Assembly (NCBI GenBank): GCA_023461275.1
Contig: JAEYMI010000074.1
Location: forward strand, 1 to 64,000
DNA length: 64,000 nucleotides
Source: Actinomycetes bacterium
GTDB taxonomy: Bacteria > Actinomycetota > Actinomycetes > Mycobacteriales > Mycobacteriaceae
Reading direction: 5' to 3'
The position numbers were made by a program, and so were the translations under genes. The notes beneath the pieces were generated by a model that was not told the origin of the DNA, made no database searches, and saw nothing but the letters and a program-made list of their open reading frames with translations. Of this stretch, positions 26,905 through 35,715 are shown piece by piece (the stretch's first letter is position 1; each line of letters begins with the position of its first letter).

Positions 26905-27519
26905 GTGGCCTCCTTACTTGACCAGCCCAGTGATCGTCGGCGTCGGCGTACCCGCGCGGCGATCCTTGACGCGGCGTCGGACCTGTTCGCGCACAACGGT
27001 TATCGTGCGACCTCGGTGGAGGCGATCGCCGAGCGCGCAGATGTGGCGCTGACCTCGCTGTATGGCAACTTCGGTGCCGGCAAGACGGAGGTGTACGCGG
27101 TCTTGGCGTGTCAGATGGCCCGAAGCCACGCGCAGCGGATGACGGCCGAACTCGAACGCTCACCCGGGTCCGGAGTTACCGCGGGGCGTATTGCGTTGCA
27201 GGAGTACGTCGCCTTTCATGCCGATGAGCCAACGGCCTTCAGGCTGCTGGGTCTCACCGACGTGGCCGCCGAGACAGTGCCGGTGGTGCATCAGGCCCGC
27301 CAGGAGGTCGCGTCGATTCTTCGTTCTGTCATCGACCAGGTGGTGACAGCGATCGGTGGAGATGATCACGAGGTGCGTTCGGTGGTGTTGTTGGCCTGGT
27401 CTGGGATCAACGGCCTGCTGGCGCTCAACAATCGCGGAATGATCGACGACGCGACTGCGCACGCTCTCCTCGAACGTGCCATCGGACTCTACCTCCGCGA
27501 ATTCGAAGACCTCCGATGA
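26905..27519 (+). CDS. TetR family transcriptional regulator
   Basis: 204 aa. The N-terminal HTH reads RRTRAAILDAASDLFAHNGY then SVEAIAERADVALTSLYGNF, followed by an all-helical ligand domain. The GTG start at 26905 gives MASLLDQPSD. It is divergent from the thioesterase and overlaps the following HD-domain gene by ATGA. Its likely targets are the divergent thioesterase and its own operon; an 11-bp dyad TAGTTGGACTA (26865-26875) in the gap is a possible operator. The ligand is unknown. Confidence 0.85.
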   Translation: MASLLDQPSDRRRRRTRAAILDAASDLFAHNGYRATSVEAIAERADVALTSLYGNFGAGKTEVYAVLACQMARSHAQRMTAELERSPGSGVTAGRIALQEYVAFHADEPTAFRLLGLTDVAAETVPVVHQARQEVASILRSVIDQVVTAIGGDDHEVRSVVLLAWSGINGLLALNNRGMIDDATAHALLERAIGLYLREFEDLR

Positions 27520-28211
27520 CAGCTCGGGGCGAGCTCGCCTGGAGCGAGCGGATGCGCATGACGCTGACTGCGATCAAAGTGGCGACAGTCCTTGTGCCGC
27601 AAGCTATTCCCGGACCAATGCCCGGTCCTGACCGGGCATTGGTCGACATTCCGGACGATCCGGTGTGTCACGCTGCCGACGAGGTGGCCCGTACCGTGCT
27701 GTCGCCAGAGATCTATCGTCACAGCCGCCGCTGCTGGGAATGGTCGATGGTCCTGGCCGAGATCGACGGCCTGGCGCCACAACGCGACGCACTGTTCGTC
27801 GCCTGTATGCTGCACGATCTCGCGCTCGGCGGCAGTACCGAACCGTGTGGGTGCTTCGCAGCCGCCAGCGGTGAACGGGCCGCGGACCTCTGCGTCGACC
27901 TGGGGCGAGAGGACATTGCGGCAAGCGTCTCAAGCGCCATCTCCGGACACTTCGACCCCATTGCGGGACGGGGAACCGAAGACCGTGCACTGCACGGCGC
28001 GGTGCACCTCGACGTCGTCGGCTACCGAGTGCGCGAGGTCACCCGCGCCCACGTCCGAACGGTGACGGAGGCATTTCCGCGCTCCGGTTTCACCGCCGAG
28101 TTCGTGCGTCTGGCGGGGCGCGAGAAGCGGCTGCGCCCTTTGTCGACAGCGGCCGTGATGTACCGCGCGGGATTGCCGGTCCTCGCCCGGCTCAACCCGC
28201 TTGATCGATGA
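27516..28211 (+). CDS. HD-domain protein (putative phosphohydrolase)
   Basis: 231 aa. The histidine of RHSRRCWEWSMV and the HD doublet of ACMLHDLALGG match an HD metal-dependent phosphohydrolase domain, with a further SGHFD later in the protein. The substrate (nucleotide, cyanamide-type or other) cannot be told. It is translationally coupled to the TetR gene (ATGA) and its last 20 bp overlap the convergent amidotransferase gene. A perfect 15-bp inverted repeat with a 2-nt loop lies inside the coding region (27613-27644). Confidence 0.72.
   Translation: MTARGELAWSERMRMTLTAIKVATVLVPQAIPGPMPGPDRALVDIPDDPVCHAADEVARTVLSPEIYRHSRRCWEWSMVLAEIDGLAPQRDALFVACMLHDLALGGSTEPCGCFAAASGERAADLCVDLGREDIAASVSSAISGHFDPIAGRGTEDRALHGAVHLDVVGYRVREVTRAHVRTVTEAFPRSGFTAEFVRLAGREKRLRPLSTAAVMYRAGLPVLARLNPLDR
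27613..27644. repeat. Perfect 15-bp inverted repeat inside the HD-domain gene
   Basis: GACCAATGCCCGGTC (27613-27627), CT, GACCGGGCATTGGTC (27630-27644). The arms pair completely and encode part of a Pro/Gly/Asp stretch (GPMPGPDRALVD). A hairpin this strong within a coding region 100 bp from the start is unusual. Confidence 0.85.
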
Positions 28212-28962
28212 ACCCACTGAGTGCGTAGCGGTCAAACCAGCGTCGGATCACGGTGGCCGCCAGCGGAGCCGTGATCTGTTGTGCGCGTTCCACATCGGCC
28301 TGGATCGTCGACGGCGCGTCCGGTCCGAGTGCCTCGACGAGTTCGCCGCGGTACTCCGGCACGTCGAGCCAACCGTCGAACAGCTCGGTGTCGACCTCGA
28401 GATGAAACTGCACGCCGTAACAGTTGCCGTACCGGAACAGCTGATGCGCATAGGCCGGCGACGAGGCCAGCAGCGTCGCGCTGGCGGGCAGGTCGAAGGT
28501 GTCGTAATGCCATTGCAGCACAGCCAGATCCGACGGATCGACCGCCGACCAGACGGGATCGGTGCTCCCGGCGTCGGTCATGGTCACCTCGCAGATGCCC
28601 AGTTCCGGCGCCTCGCCGGTACTCACCGCCGCGCCGAGGGCCTTGGCCAGCAATTGCGATCCGAGGCAGGCGCCCCACACCGGTATCCCGGCGTCGATTG
28701 CCGCACGGACAAACGCGATTTCGTCATCGATCCAGGGGATCGTCGGACCGTCGTTGGCGCCCATCGGACCACCCATGACCAGGATCGCCGAGTAGTCGGA
28801 CGGGTCGGCGGGCAACGGCTCACACCAGACGCGCACGGTATCGATCGTGGCCACCGGCTCCAGGCCGGACCGATAGGCCCCGGCCGATTCGCACTCCGCA
28901 TGCCGAAGTTCCAGAACCCGTGGACCCGGGCCGGGTGCACTCGGTACCTGGCTGTCAGCCAC
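28192..28962 (-). CDS. Class I glutamine amidotransferase-like protein
   Basis: 256 aa with the GATase1 triad: nucleophile Cys99 in WGACLGSQLLA and the His/Glu of GVQFHLEVD (about residue 184). It is a stand-alone domain of the GMP-synthase-like (GuaA-type) group rather than a synthase subunit. Members hydrolyse gamma-glutamyl amides; beside amine-oxidation genes a gamma-glutamyl-amine hydrolase role (PuuD analogue) is possible but not shown. It is 6 bp downstream of the stress-protein gene on the same strand, probably one operon with the APC permease. Confidence 0.78.
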   Translation of the reverse strand: MADSQVPSAPGPGPRVLELRHAECESAGAYRSGLEPVATIDTVRVWCEPLPADPSDYSAILVMGGPMGANDGPTIPWIDDEIAFVRAAIDAGIPVWGACLGSQLLAKALGAAVSTGEAPELGICEVTMTDAGSTDPVWSAVDPSDLAVLQWHYDTFDLPASATLLASSPAYAHQLFRYGNCYGVQFHLEVDTELFDGWLDVPEYRGELVEALGPDAPSTIQADVERAQQITAPLAATVIRRWFDRYALSGFIDQAG

Positions 28963-28968
28963 CGGCGC

Positions 28969-29871
28969 TCAGGATTTCGGGACGACGAGAACCGGCGCGG
29001 TTGTCCACCGAAGGATGCGTGCCGCGGTGGAACCGAGGAACACGCGCTGCGGCTCACCGAGGTGACCGGACCCGACGGCGACCAGATCGTTCTGGTCCCA
29101 CCGCAGGTTGTCCAGCGCATCGTCGAGGCTGTCGCCGTCGGCGACCACCACGTCGACGTCGAGCCCCGGCGCCACCGACTCGCGGGTCTTGGCCAACAAC
29201 TCCTGCGCGACCGACACCTGATACTCCCGCGCCTGCCGATTGGTCTCATCGTCGAGCTTGGCCTCGATCGACACCAACGACATCAATCGCAGGTCGAGGT
29301 GGGCCAGCTCGGCGAGGCCGAGGGCGAAAGGCAGTGGGTCACTGGCGTTCTCCTTCAGCGGTACCGCAACGGTGATCATGTCGAGCTTGACCCCGGTGCG
29401 CCCGGCGTAGCCACGTGGCGCCAGCAGCACCGGCAGTGGCGATGAATGCAGCAGTTCGGTGCTGACCGTGCCCAGGGTGTGCCGACTCAGGATGCCGTCG
29501 CCGGTGCCGCCGACGATGATCATCGCAGCACCGCTCTGTTCGGCCACCTCGACGATGCCGTCGGAGAAGGCCTCGTTCACGGTGACCACGGTGCGCAGTT
29601 CGATGCCGTCGGGCACCAGGTTCGCACCCTCGGCCAGCCACTCGGCGGCCTGGTTCTCCAAGCGCTCCTGATACTGGTCGAGTCCTGGATGTCCGTCGTA
29701 GGGAACAGGTTTCACGACGCAGATCAGGTCGATGGCAGCGCCGGTCGCCTGTGCCACGGCCACCGCGAGCGCGACACCGTCGTTGCCGGACGGCGTGGCC
29801 AGGTAGCCGACGGCCAGGCGGGTCAGGTTGTCAGAAGAGATCGCGTCAGACGACGTCGCGTCAGAAGACAT
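28969..29871 (-). CDS. Tandem-domain universal stress protein
   Basis: 300 aa made of two UspA domains. Both carry the nucleotide-binding pattern G-x2-G-x9-G-S/T: GGTGDGILSRHTLGTVSTELL-like in the first (about residue 136) and GSGHLGEPQRVFLGSTAARIL-like near the C-terminus. An ATP-binding role is therefore plausible. The first 11 bp overlap the end of the APC permease gene. The N-terminus (SSDATSSDAISSD) is built from the 15-bp repeat that spans the permease stop. A USP paired with an APC permease suggests modulation of amine transport, which is inference. Confidence 0.85.
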   Translation of the reverse strand: MSSDATSSDAISSDNLTRLAVGYLATPSGNDGVALAVAVAQATGAAIDLICVVKPVPYDGHPGLDQYQERLENQAAEWLAEGANLVPDGIELRTVVTVNEAFSDGIVEVAEQSGAAMIIVGGTGDGILSRHTLGTVSTELLHSSPLPVLLAPRGYAGRTGVKLDMITVAVPLKENASDPLPFALGLAELAHLDLRLMSLVSIEAKLDDETNRQAREYQVSVAQELLAKTRESVAPGLDVDVVVADGDSLDDALDNLRWDQNDLVAVGSGHLGEPQRVFLGSTAARILRWTTAPVLVVPKS

Positions 29872-29875
29872 CGGG
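29831..29875 (-). repeat. 15-bp tandem repeat, three copies, spanning the permease stop codon
   Basis: On the minus strand the units are CCCGATGTCTTCTGA, CGCGACGTCGTCTGA and CGCGATCTCTTCTGA. Each ends in TGA in the same frame, the first being the permease stop, while the other frame encodes the N-terminus of the universal stress protein. Confidence 0.85.
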
Positions 29876-31366
29876 CACCTTCACTTCGGTGGTCGGGGTC
29901 AACGTCTTGCCCTGGAAGAAGTCCCGGCGATGTGCGAAGCATGCCAGCATCAACGGGATACCGAGCACCAGCATGCCGACGCCGAGCACGAAGACTCCGC
30001 CCACGGGCCCGACCGAAGTGTATCCATAGTCGGGATTGAACATGTCGATGGCGCTCTTGACGAAGGCCCAGGTCATCGCCAACCCGCCGAGGAGGGGGAA
30101 CAGGCCGCGCATGAAGAAGTTCCGAGCCGAGTCGAACAGGGTGCGCCGGAAGTACCAGACCGACGAGTACGCGGTGATGCCGTAGTAGAAGGCGACGGCC
30201 AGGCCGAGCGAGGCGATCGAGTCGGCCAGGGTGTTCTGGCTCGCGATGGAGAGCACGAGGTAGAACAGCAGGGCCGACGCGCCCATCACGGCGGTACCGA
30301 AAGCCGGCGTCATGTAGCGCGGGTGGATCTTGGCGAAACGATCGGGAATGGCCTTGTAGACCGCCATCGACAAGCTGCCGCGTGCGGTGGGCAGGATGGT
30401 CGATTGGGTGGAGGAGATCGCCGACACACTGACGGTGAGCAGCAGTGCTCCGGCAAGGATTCCGCCACCCACCGGTTCTCCGAGGATGGTCAGCACGTCG
30501 TCGGCATTCTCCTCGTTGTTCAGTCCGATACCGGTGTCACCGAATCCGGCGAAGGATTCGATCGCGTAGGCCACCAGAACGTAGGTGGCCACCAGGATCA
30601 GGCATGTGATCACTGCGGCACGACCAGGCGTCTTCTCCGGGTCCTTGGTTTCCTCACTGACCGCCAGGCACGCATCCCATCCCCAATAGATGAAGACGCA
30701 CAGGATCACCGCGGCCGCCATCTCCGATTGGGTCAACCCGCTGGGCCAGAGCCAGCTCAGTTGCGGCGAGATCGCCTGTGGCCCGGCATGTCCGGTGCCC
30801 ACCTTGATCAGCGCGATGACACTGGCCAGGATCAGCACGCCGAACTGGATGAACATCAACGACACCAGCAGGCGCTCACTGATGACGATGCCGCGGATAC
30901 TGACCCAGGTCATGCCGGCGATGAAGATACAGCCGAGCAGGACTTTCACCCACAGGGTTTCCGCGAGTGTGGTGAGCCCGAGAAACTTGAGCAGATAGAC
31001 CGCGGCGATCTCGGCGACGTTGGCGAGCACGATGATCGCCGATACCGCGAGTCCCCAACCGCCGATCCAGCCGATCCACGGCCCGAAAGCCTTTGTGGCC
31101 CAGGTGAAGGTGGTGCCGCAGTCCGGGGTGTCACGTGCCAGTTCGCGATAGGCGAAGGCCACCAGCAGCATCGGGATGAACGCCACCACGAACATCGCCG
31201 GCGCTTTGGTGTGCACCGCGGCGACGACGTAGCCGAGGGTGGCGGCCAGGCTGTATGCCGGCGCGACCGCCGACAGTCCGATGATGACGTTGCCGACGAG
31301 CCCGATCGACCCGGCCCGGAGCCCTTTGTCGCCGCCCTGAATCTCGGCGTGCACCGTGTCAGCCAT
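29861..31366 (-). CDS. APC superfamily amino acid/polyamine permease
   Basis: 501 aa with about 12 hydrophobic helices. The first (IGLVGNVIIGLSAVAPAYSLAAT in two parts) contains the unwound glycine-rich substrate segment of APC transporters, and SEETKDPEKTPGRA in the middle is a family hallmark. The ATG at 31366 has GGGAG about 7 nt upstream; a GTG 12 bp earlier is less likely. It is first in a probable operon with the universal stress and amidotransferase genes. Uptake of an amine or amino acid degraded by the neighbouring oxidase and dehydrogenase is the likely role. Confidence 0.85.
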   Translation of the reverse strand: MADTVHAEIQGGDKGLRAGSIGLVGNVIIGLSAVAPAYSLAATLGYVVAAVHTKAPAMFVVAFIPMLLVAFAYRELARDTPDCGTTFTWATKAFGPWIGWIGGWGLAVSAIIVLANVAEIAAVYLLKFLGLTTLAETLWVKVLLGCIFIAGMTWVSIRGIVISERLLVSLMFIQFGVLILASVIALIKVGTGHAGPQAISPQLSWLWPSGLTQSEMAAAVILCVFIYWGWDACLAVSEETKDPEKTPGRAAVITCLILVATYVLVAYAIESFAGFGDTGIGLNNEENADDVLTILGEPVGGGILAGALLLTVSVSAISSTQSTILPTARGSLSMAVYKAIPDRFAKIHPRYMTPAFGTAVMGASALLFYLVLSIASQNTLADSIASLGLAVAFYYGITAYSSVWYFRRTLFDSARNFFMRGLFPLLGGLAMTWAFVKSAIDMFNPDYGYTSVGPVGGVFVLGVGMLVLGIPLMLACFAHRRDFFQGKTLTPTTEVKVPDVF

Positions 31367-31524
31367 GAAATCTCCCACTCACTAACCGCATGAATGCGAT
31401 CAGACTAAGGTTTCCGTGGCGAGTGTGCTCGGTAACAACGGATTCAGCGGCAAATGACGCCTTGCGGAACGGATGGCCTCGCAGTGGGTCTATCTGAATG
31501 ATCAATCCGCCCGGTATCACCATC

Positions 31525-31558
31525 GATCGGGTCTGCCTGTCAATCGGATCTGCCCGTT
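31525..31558 (-). repeat. 17-bp duplication across the stop of the small secreted protein gene
   Basis: GATCGGGTCTGCCTGTC (31525-31541) and AATCGGATCTGCCCGTT (31542-31558) agree at 13 of 17 positions. The stop (TTA on the plus strand, 31557-31559) has a counterpart TCA 17 bp away, a stop on the minus strand too. Confidence 0.45.
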
Positions 31559-31985
31559 AGCCGGATCGACACAGCGCGGTCGCGTGCGGACCCCGTTTCT
31601 CGTCGGTTCGGACGACCTTGCCGTTCACCGCGACCACGCACCGCGCGTACCGTCCCGTGCTGATGAACCCGACGTCGGAGTTGTGGTGCGCCACGCGGCT
31701 GGTGAACGCCATCGACGAACTCCACAGCTTGGTCTTGGGGTCGTGGGTGCCCAGTGAGATGTCGCGCTGGTAGCGGAACCGATTCGTCGAGTCATACCAG
31801 GTGGCCGCCTCGTTCCACTCGCGGTCGGAGGTCAACGTGACCGTGATGCGTTCGGAGGAGTCGGGGGAGCCGGTGCCGGGCGATCCGGGATCGGCAGCGG
31901 CAGGCGTGACGGCAACGCCGAGCAGCCATACGGCTGAGACGATCAGAGCCAGGAGGCCGACGAGCGTATGCGCGAAGCGTGTCAT
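31557..31985 (-). CDS. Small secreted protein of unknown function
   Basis: 142 aa starting MTRFAHTLVGLLALIVSAVWL, a clear signal peptide with likely cleavage at TPAAADP (about residue 32). The ATG at 31985 has AAAGGA directly upstream, though the spacing is short; a longer frame adds 12 residues. The mature part has two cysteines near the C-terminus (YARCVVAV, ALCRSG) that could form a disulfide. I do not recognise the family. It lies downstream of a strong terminator that follows sdhB, so it is probably an independent unit. Confidence 0.65.
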   Translation of the reverse strand: MTRFAHTLVGLLALIVSAVWLLGVAVTPAAADPGSPGTGSPDSSERITVTLTSDREWNEAATWYDSTNRFRYQRDISLGTHDPKTKLWSSSMAFTSRVAHHNSDVGFISTGRYARCVVAVNGKVVRTDEKRGPHATALCRSG

Positions 31986-32045
31986 GTTCCTTTGACGCCA
32001 CGACGTACGCGTCGGTTCCACCCAGCTTTGAAGAACGCCGAATAC

Positions 32046-32086
32046 GAAGAACCCGCGGACTCGCAGATGGAGTTCGCGGGTTCTTC
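32046..32086 (-). terminator. Strong hairpin terminator downstream of sdhB
   Basis: A 17-bp stem (GAAGAACCCGCGGACTC with GAGTTCGCGGGTTCTTC, one G-T pair) with a 7-nt loop lies 47 bp beyond the sdhB stop. On the minus strand the 3' side continues GTATTCGG, not a U-tract. Its position after the operon supports termination. Confidence 0.75.
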
Positions 32087-32132
32087 GGGTGGGCTGCAGA
32101 GTTGGTCTATTGGAGACGAATCGGTCAGAGGT

Positions 32133-32924
32133 CTAGCGCGAGAACATCAACGCGCGCTTGACCTCCTGGATCGCCTGGGTCACCTGGATGCCGCGCGGGC
32201 AGGCCTCGGTGCAGTTGAAGGTGGTGCGGCAGCGCCACACCCCGTCGACGTCGTTGAGGATGTCGAGGCGTTCCACGGCGCCCTCATCGCGACTGTCGAA
32301 GATGAACCGGTGCGCGTTGACGATCGCGGCCGGACCGAAGTAGGAGCCCTCGTTCCAGAACACCGGGCAGCTGGTGGTGCAGCACGCGCACAGGATGCAC
32401 TTGGTGGTGTCGTCGAACCGGGCGCGGTCGGACTGGCTCTGGATGCGCTCGCGGGTCGGCTCGTTGCCGGTGGTGATCAGGAACGGTTGAATCGCGCGGT
32501 AGGCGTCGAAGAACGGTTCCATGTTGACCACGAGGTCTTTTTCCACCGGCAGGCCCTTGATGGGTTCGACGGTGATGGTGAGCTCTTTGTTCTTGTCCTT
32601 CGGCAGCAGGTCCTTCATCAGGAGCTTGCAGGCCAGCCGGTTGACGCCGTTGATGCGCATGGCGTCGGAGCCGCAGACGCCATGGGCGCAGCTGCGACGG
32701 AAGGTGAGCGTGCCGTCGAGGTAACCCTTCACGTACAGCAGCAGGTTGAGCAGGCGGTCGGTGGGCAACGCGGGGACGCGGAAGCTCTCGAAGCCCTGCG
32801 CGTCGGGGTTCTCCGGGTTGAAGCGGTAGATCTTCAACGTGACCATGGTGGCCTCGTCGGGCACCGGGGGCAGTGGCGGCTCGTCGGACGACGGTGCCGG
32901 ATTCTCGTCGAGGATGGCGGTCAT
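32133..32924 (-). CDS. sdhB: Succinate dehydrogenase iron-sulfur subunit
   Basis: 263 aa. It holds the three clusters of complex II: the N-terminal ferredoxin cysteines in RRSCAHGVCGSDAM with a distant Cys in LACKLL for [2Fe-2S], and CILCACCTTSCPVF plus CRTTFNCTEACPRG for the [4Fe-4S] and [3Fe-4S] centres. A Pro-rich N-terminal extension of about 25 residues is present. Its ATG overlaps the sdhA stop by one base (TGATG), giving tight coupling. It is last in the sdhC-sdhD-sdhA-sdhB operon. Confidence 0.97.
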   Translation of the reverse strand: MTAILDENPAPSSDEPPLPPVPDEATMVTLKIYRFNPENPDAQGFESFRVPALPTDRLLNLLLYVKGYLDGTLTFRRSCAHGVCGSDAMRINGVNRLACKLLMKDLLPKDKNKELTITVEPIKGLPVEKDLVVNMEPFFDAYRAIQPFLITTGNEPTRERIQSQSDRARFDDTTKCILCACCTTSCPVFWNEGSYFGPAAIVNAHRFIFDSRDEGAVERLDILNDVDGVWRCRTTFNCTEACPRGIQVTQAIQEVKRALMFSR

Positions 32925-34678
32925 CAGTACTTACGCTCCATCGGCTCGTAGCGGGTCTCGATCACGGGCTTGTAGTCGAGTTCGATGTCGGAGAGGAGCT
33001 CGGTGCCCTTCTTGTAGGCCATCGTGTGCCGCATGTAGTTGACGTCGTCGCGGTTGGGGTAGTCCTCGCGTGCGTGACCGCCGCGCGACTCCTTCCGGTT
33101 GAGTGCACCGACCACCGTCACCTCGGCCATCTCGAGGAGGAAACCGAGTTCGATGGCTTCGAGGAGGTCGCTGTTGAAGCGCTTTCCCTTGTCGTGCACG
33201 CGGATGTGCGCGTACCGCTCCTTGAGGGCGTGGACGTCGGTGAGTGCCTGCTTGAGGGTCTCTTCGGTGCGGAACACCGACGCGTTGTTGTCCATCGTCA
33301 CCTGCAGCTCGGTGCGGATGTCGGCCACGCGCTCGTGTCCGTGATCGCTGAGCAGCAGCTCGAGCCAGTCGTCGACCATCTTGGTCGGGGTGTCGGGCAG
33401 CTCGACGAAATCGGCGGAGTTGGCGTACTCGGCGGCCGCGATGCCGGCGCGACGGCCGAACACGTTGATGTCGAGCAGCGAGTTGGTGCCCAGACGGTTG
33501 GCGCCGTGCACGGAGACGCATGCGCACTCGCCGGCGGCGTAGAGGCCGTGCACCACTTCGTCGTTGTTGCGCAGCACCTGGCCGCGGATGTTGGTGGGGA
33601 TGCCACCCATCACGTAGTGGCAGGTGGGGTAGACCGGCACGTACTCGGTCACCGGGTCCACGCCGAGGTAGGTGCGCGCGAATTCGGTGATGTCGGGCAG
33701 CTTCTCGTTCAGGACATCTTCACCGAGGTGGGTCACGTCGATGTAGACGTAGTCCTTGTTGGGACCGGCGCCGCGTCCCTCGAGCACCTCGAGAACCATG
33801 GAGCGGGCGACGATGTCGCGCGGTGCGAGGTCCTTGATGGTCGGGGCGTAGCGCTCCATGAAGCGCTCGCCGTCGACGTTGCGCAAGATGCCGCCCTCAC
33901 CGCGGACCGCCTCGGAGATGAGGATGCCCAGGCCGGCCAGGCCGGTCGGATGGAACTGGTGGAACTCCATGTCCTCCAAGGGAAGTCCCTTGCGGAAGAC
34001 GATGCCCATGCCGTCGCCGGTCAGGGTGTGCGCATTGGAGGTCGTCTTGTACATGCGGCCCGAGCCGCCGGTGGCGAAGACGATCGACTTGGCGTGGAAG
34101 ACATGGATCTCGCCGGTCGCGAGCTCGTAGGCGACGACACCGGTGGCGACCTGTTCGCCGTCCTCGTTCTCGCTCAGGCAGATGTCGAGTGCGTAGTACT
34201 CGTTGAAGAACTCGACGTCGTGCTTGACGCAGTTCTGATAGAGCGTCTGCAGGATCATGTGGCCGGTGCGGTCTGCGGCGTAGCAGGCGCGTCGGACCGG
34301 GGACTTACCGTGATCGCGGGTGTGGCCGCCGAAGCGTCGCTGGTCGATCTTGCCTTCCGGCGTCCGGTTGAATGGCAGGCCCATCTTCTCCAGGTCGAGA
34401 ACGGCGTCGATGGCCTCTTTGGCCATGATCTCCACCGCGTCCTGGTCGGCGAGATAGTCGCCGCCCTTGACGGTGTCGAAGGTGTGCCATTCCCAGTTGT
34501 CTTCTTCGACGTTGGCCAGTGCCGCGCACATGCCGCCCTGCGCCGCGCCGGTGTGGCTGCGGGTGGGGTAGAGCTTGGTGAGCACAGCGGTGCGGGCACG
34601 CGGAGCCGCCTCGATGGCCGCTCGCATCCCGGCGCCGCCGGCACCGATGATCACGACGTCGTAGCGATGTTCCTGCAT
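32924..34678 (-). CDS. sdhA: Succinate dehydrogenase flavoprotein subunit
   Basis: 584 aa catalytic subunit oxidising succinate to fumarate. The N-terminal VVIIGAGGAGMRAAIEAA binds FAD, the histidine of RSHTGAAQGGMCAAL carries the covalent flavin, and HPTGLAGLG with RGEGGILRN lines the active site. It is encoded between sdhD and sdhB and links the TCA cycle to the menaquinone pool at the inner membrane. Confidence 0.97.
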   Translation of the reverse strand: MQEHRYDVVIIGAGGAGMRAAIEAAPRARTAVLTKLYPTRSHTGAAQGGMCAALANVEEDNWEWHTFDTVKGGDYLADQDAVEIMAKEAIDAVLDLEKMGLPFNRTPEGKIDQRRFGGHTRDHGKSPVRRACYAADRTGHMILQTLYQNCVKHDVEFFNEYYALDICLSENEDGEQVATGVVAYELATGEIHVFHAKSIVFATGGSGRMYKTTSNAHTLTGDGMGIVFRKGLPLEDMEFHQFHPTGLAGLGILISEAVRGEGGILRNVDGERFMERYAPTIKDLAPRDIVARSMVLEVLEGRGAGPNKDYVYIDVTHLGEDVLNEKLPDITEFARTYLGVDPVTEYVPVYPTCHYVMGGIPTNIRGQVLRNNDEVVHGLYAAGECACVSVHGANRLGTNSLLDINVFGRRAGIAAAEYANSADFVELPDTPTKMVDDWLELLLSDHGHERVADIRTELQVTMDNNASVFRTEETLKQALTDVHALKERYAHIRVHDKGKRFNSDLLEAIELGFLLEMAEVTVVGALNRKESRGGHAREDYPNRDDVNYMRHTMAYKKGTELLSDIELDYKPVIETRYEPMERKY

Positions 34679-34693
34679 AGTCGCCTGTTCTCC

Positions 34694-35152
34694 TTAGTTG
34701 ACGCTGTTGACGTCGAAGGTCAGAAGCGCGTACGTGCCGAGTACGAGAACCAGGATCATCGAGATACCCAGCAGCACGTTGAGCCAGAAGCGGGTGGAGT
34801 CCTTGCGCGAGTAGTCCGCGATCACCGTGCGCACGCCGTTGCCGCCGTGCAGCTGAGCCAGCCAGAGCATGGTGAGATCCCAGATCTGCCAGAAGGGCTC
34901 ACGCCAGCGGGCCGCCACGAACGACGCGTCGATACGGTGCACGCCGTCGTCCCAGGCCAGCATGATGAACATGTGACCGATGGTCAGGATGATCAGGGCC
35001 AGACCGGAGAAACGCATGAACAGCCACGCGTACTTCTCGAAGTTGCCGCCCTTGCGCATCCGCGGCGAACGCGGGTTGTCCAGGCTGGCCGGCCGGTCGT
35101 AGTCCTTGCCCAGGGACTTGGCGACACCCGGGGTGGCTTGCGATGCAGTCAT
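34694..35152 (-). CDS. sdhD: Succinate dehydrogenase membrane anchor SdhD
   Basis: 152 aa with three hydrophobic helices (around 46-66, 94-104 and 128-145) after a hydrophilic N-terminus. The His of ILTIGHMFIM is the likely heme-b ligand and LAQLHGGNGVR lies near the quinone site. It is separated from sdhA by 15 bp and from sdhC by 10 bp, in the same operon. Confidence 0.93.
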   Translation of the reverse strand: MTASQATPGVAKSLGKDYDRPASLDNPRSPRMRKGGNFEKYAWLFMRFSGLALIILTIGHMFIMLAWDDGVHRIDASFVAARWREPFWQIWDLTMLWLAQLHGGNGVRTVIADYSRKDSTRFWLNVLLGISMILVLVLGTYALLTFDVNSVN

Positions 35153-35162
35153 CAGATGCCTC

Positions 35163-35570
35163 CTAGAACGAGTGGGTGATCAGGATCTGCAGCAGGCGGA
35201 CAGCCGCCGCGCCGAACACGATCACGAAGAGGGACAGGATCACCCACAGCATCTGGCGCTGGTACTTGGGACCCTTCGACCAGAAGTCGATCAGGATGAT
35301 GCGAACGCCGTTGAGCGCGTGGTAGAGCACGCACGCCACCAGGGCGATCTCCATCAGACCGATGATGGGGGTCTTGTAGGTCTCGATGATCTCGGAGTAC
35401 TTGTTCGGATCGATCCTGATGACCGCCGTGTCCAGCACGTGGACGAACAAGAAGAAGAAAATGGTGACACCGGTGATCCGGTGCAGCACCCAGGACCACA
35501 TGCCTGGATCGCCTCGGTACAGGGATCGTTTGCGCACCGGCTCCGGTGCGACCTCTGTGGGGGAGCTCAT
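35163..35570 (-). CDS. sdhC: Succinate dehydrogenase cytochrome b subunit SdhC
   Basis: 135 aa, three transmembrane helices. It contains WVLHRITGVTIFFFLFVHV, where Ser/Arg/His residues shape the quinone pocket and His binds heme, and LYHALNGVRIILIDF. The ATG at 35570 is chosen because GGAGG lies about 9 nt upstream and the product then begins MSSPTEVAPEPVRKRSLYRG as in mycobacteria; an ATG 21 bp earlier would lack this site. It is first gene of the operon, and the promoter is in the 225-bp region shared with cdd. Confidence 0.93.
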   Translation of the reverse strand: MSSPTEVAPEPVRKRSLYRGDPGMWSWVLHRITGVTIFFFLFVHVLDTAVIRIDPNKYSEIIETYKTPIIGLMEIALVACVLYHALNGVRIILIDFWSKGPKYQRQMLWVILSLFVIVFGAAAVRLLQILITHSF

Positions 35571-35715
35571 CGGGGAATTGGCCTCCAACATCGTCGATGG
35601 ATGTGCCGAGACATTTGGGTGTTCTCGACTGTGGACCCGTTACAAAAGACTCTAAACCTATGCTGAGCTGTGGCGTAAATTGCCCGAACCAATGTGGGAG
35701 ACAAGTGATCTCGAC

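Noticed and set aside
28192..28962. Calling the amidotransferase PuuD
   Set aside because: Its GACLGSQ/QFHLEV motifs fit the GMP-synthase-like group; the neighbourhood alone is not enough.
32873..35179. 768-codon plus-strand open frame opposite sdhB, sdhA and sdhD
   Set aside because: Shadow of the succinate dehydrogenase operon; no motif and no ribosome-binding site.
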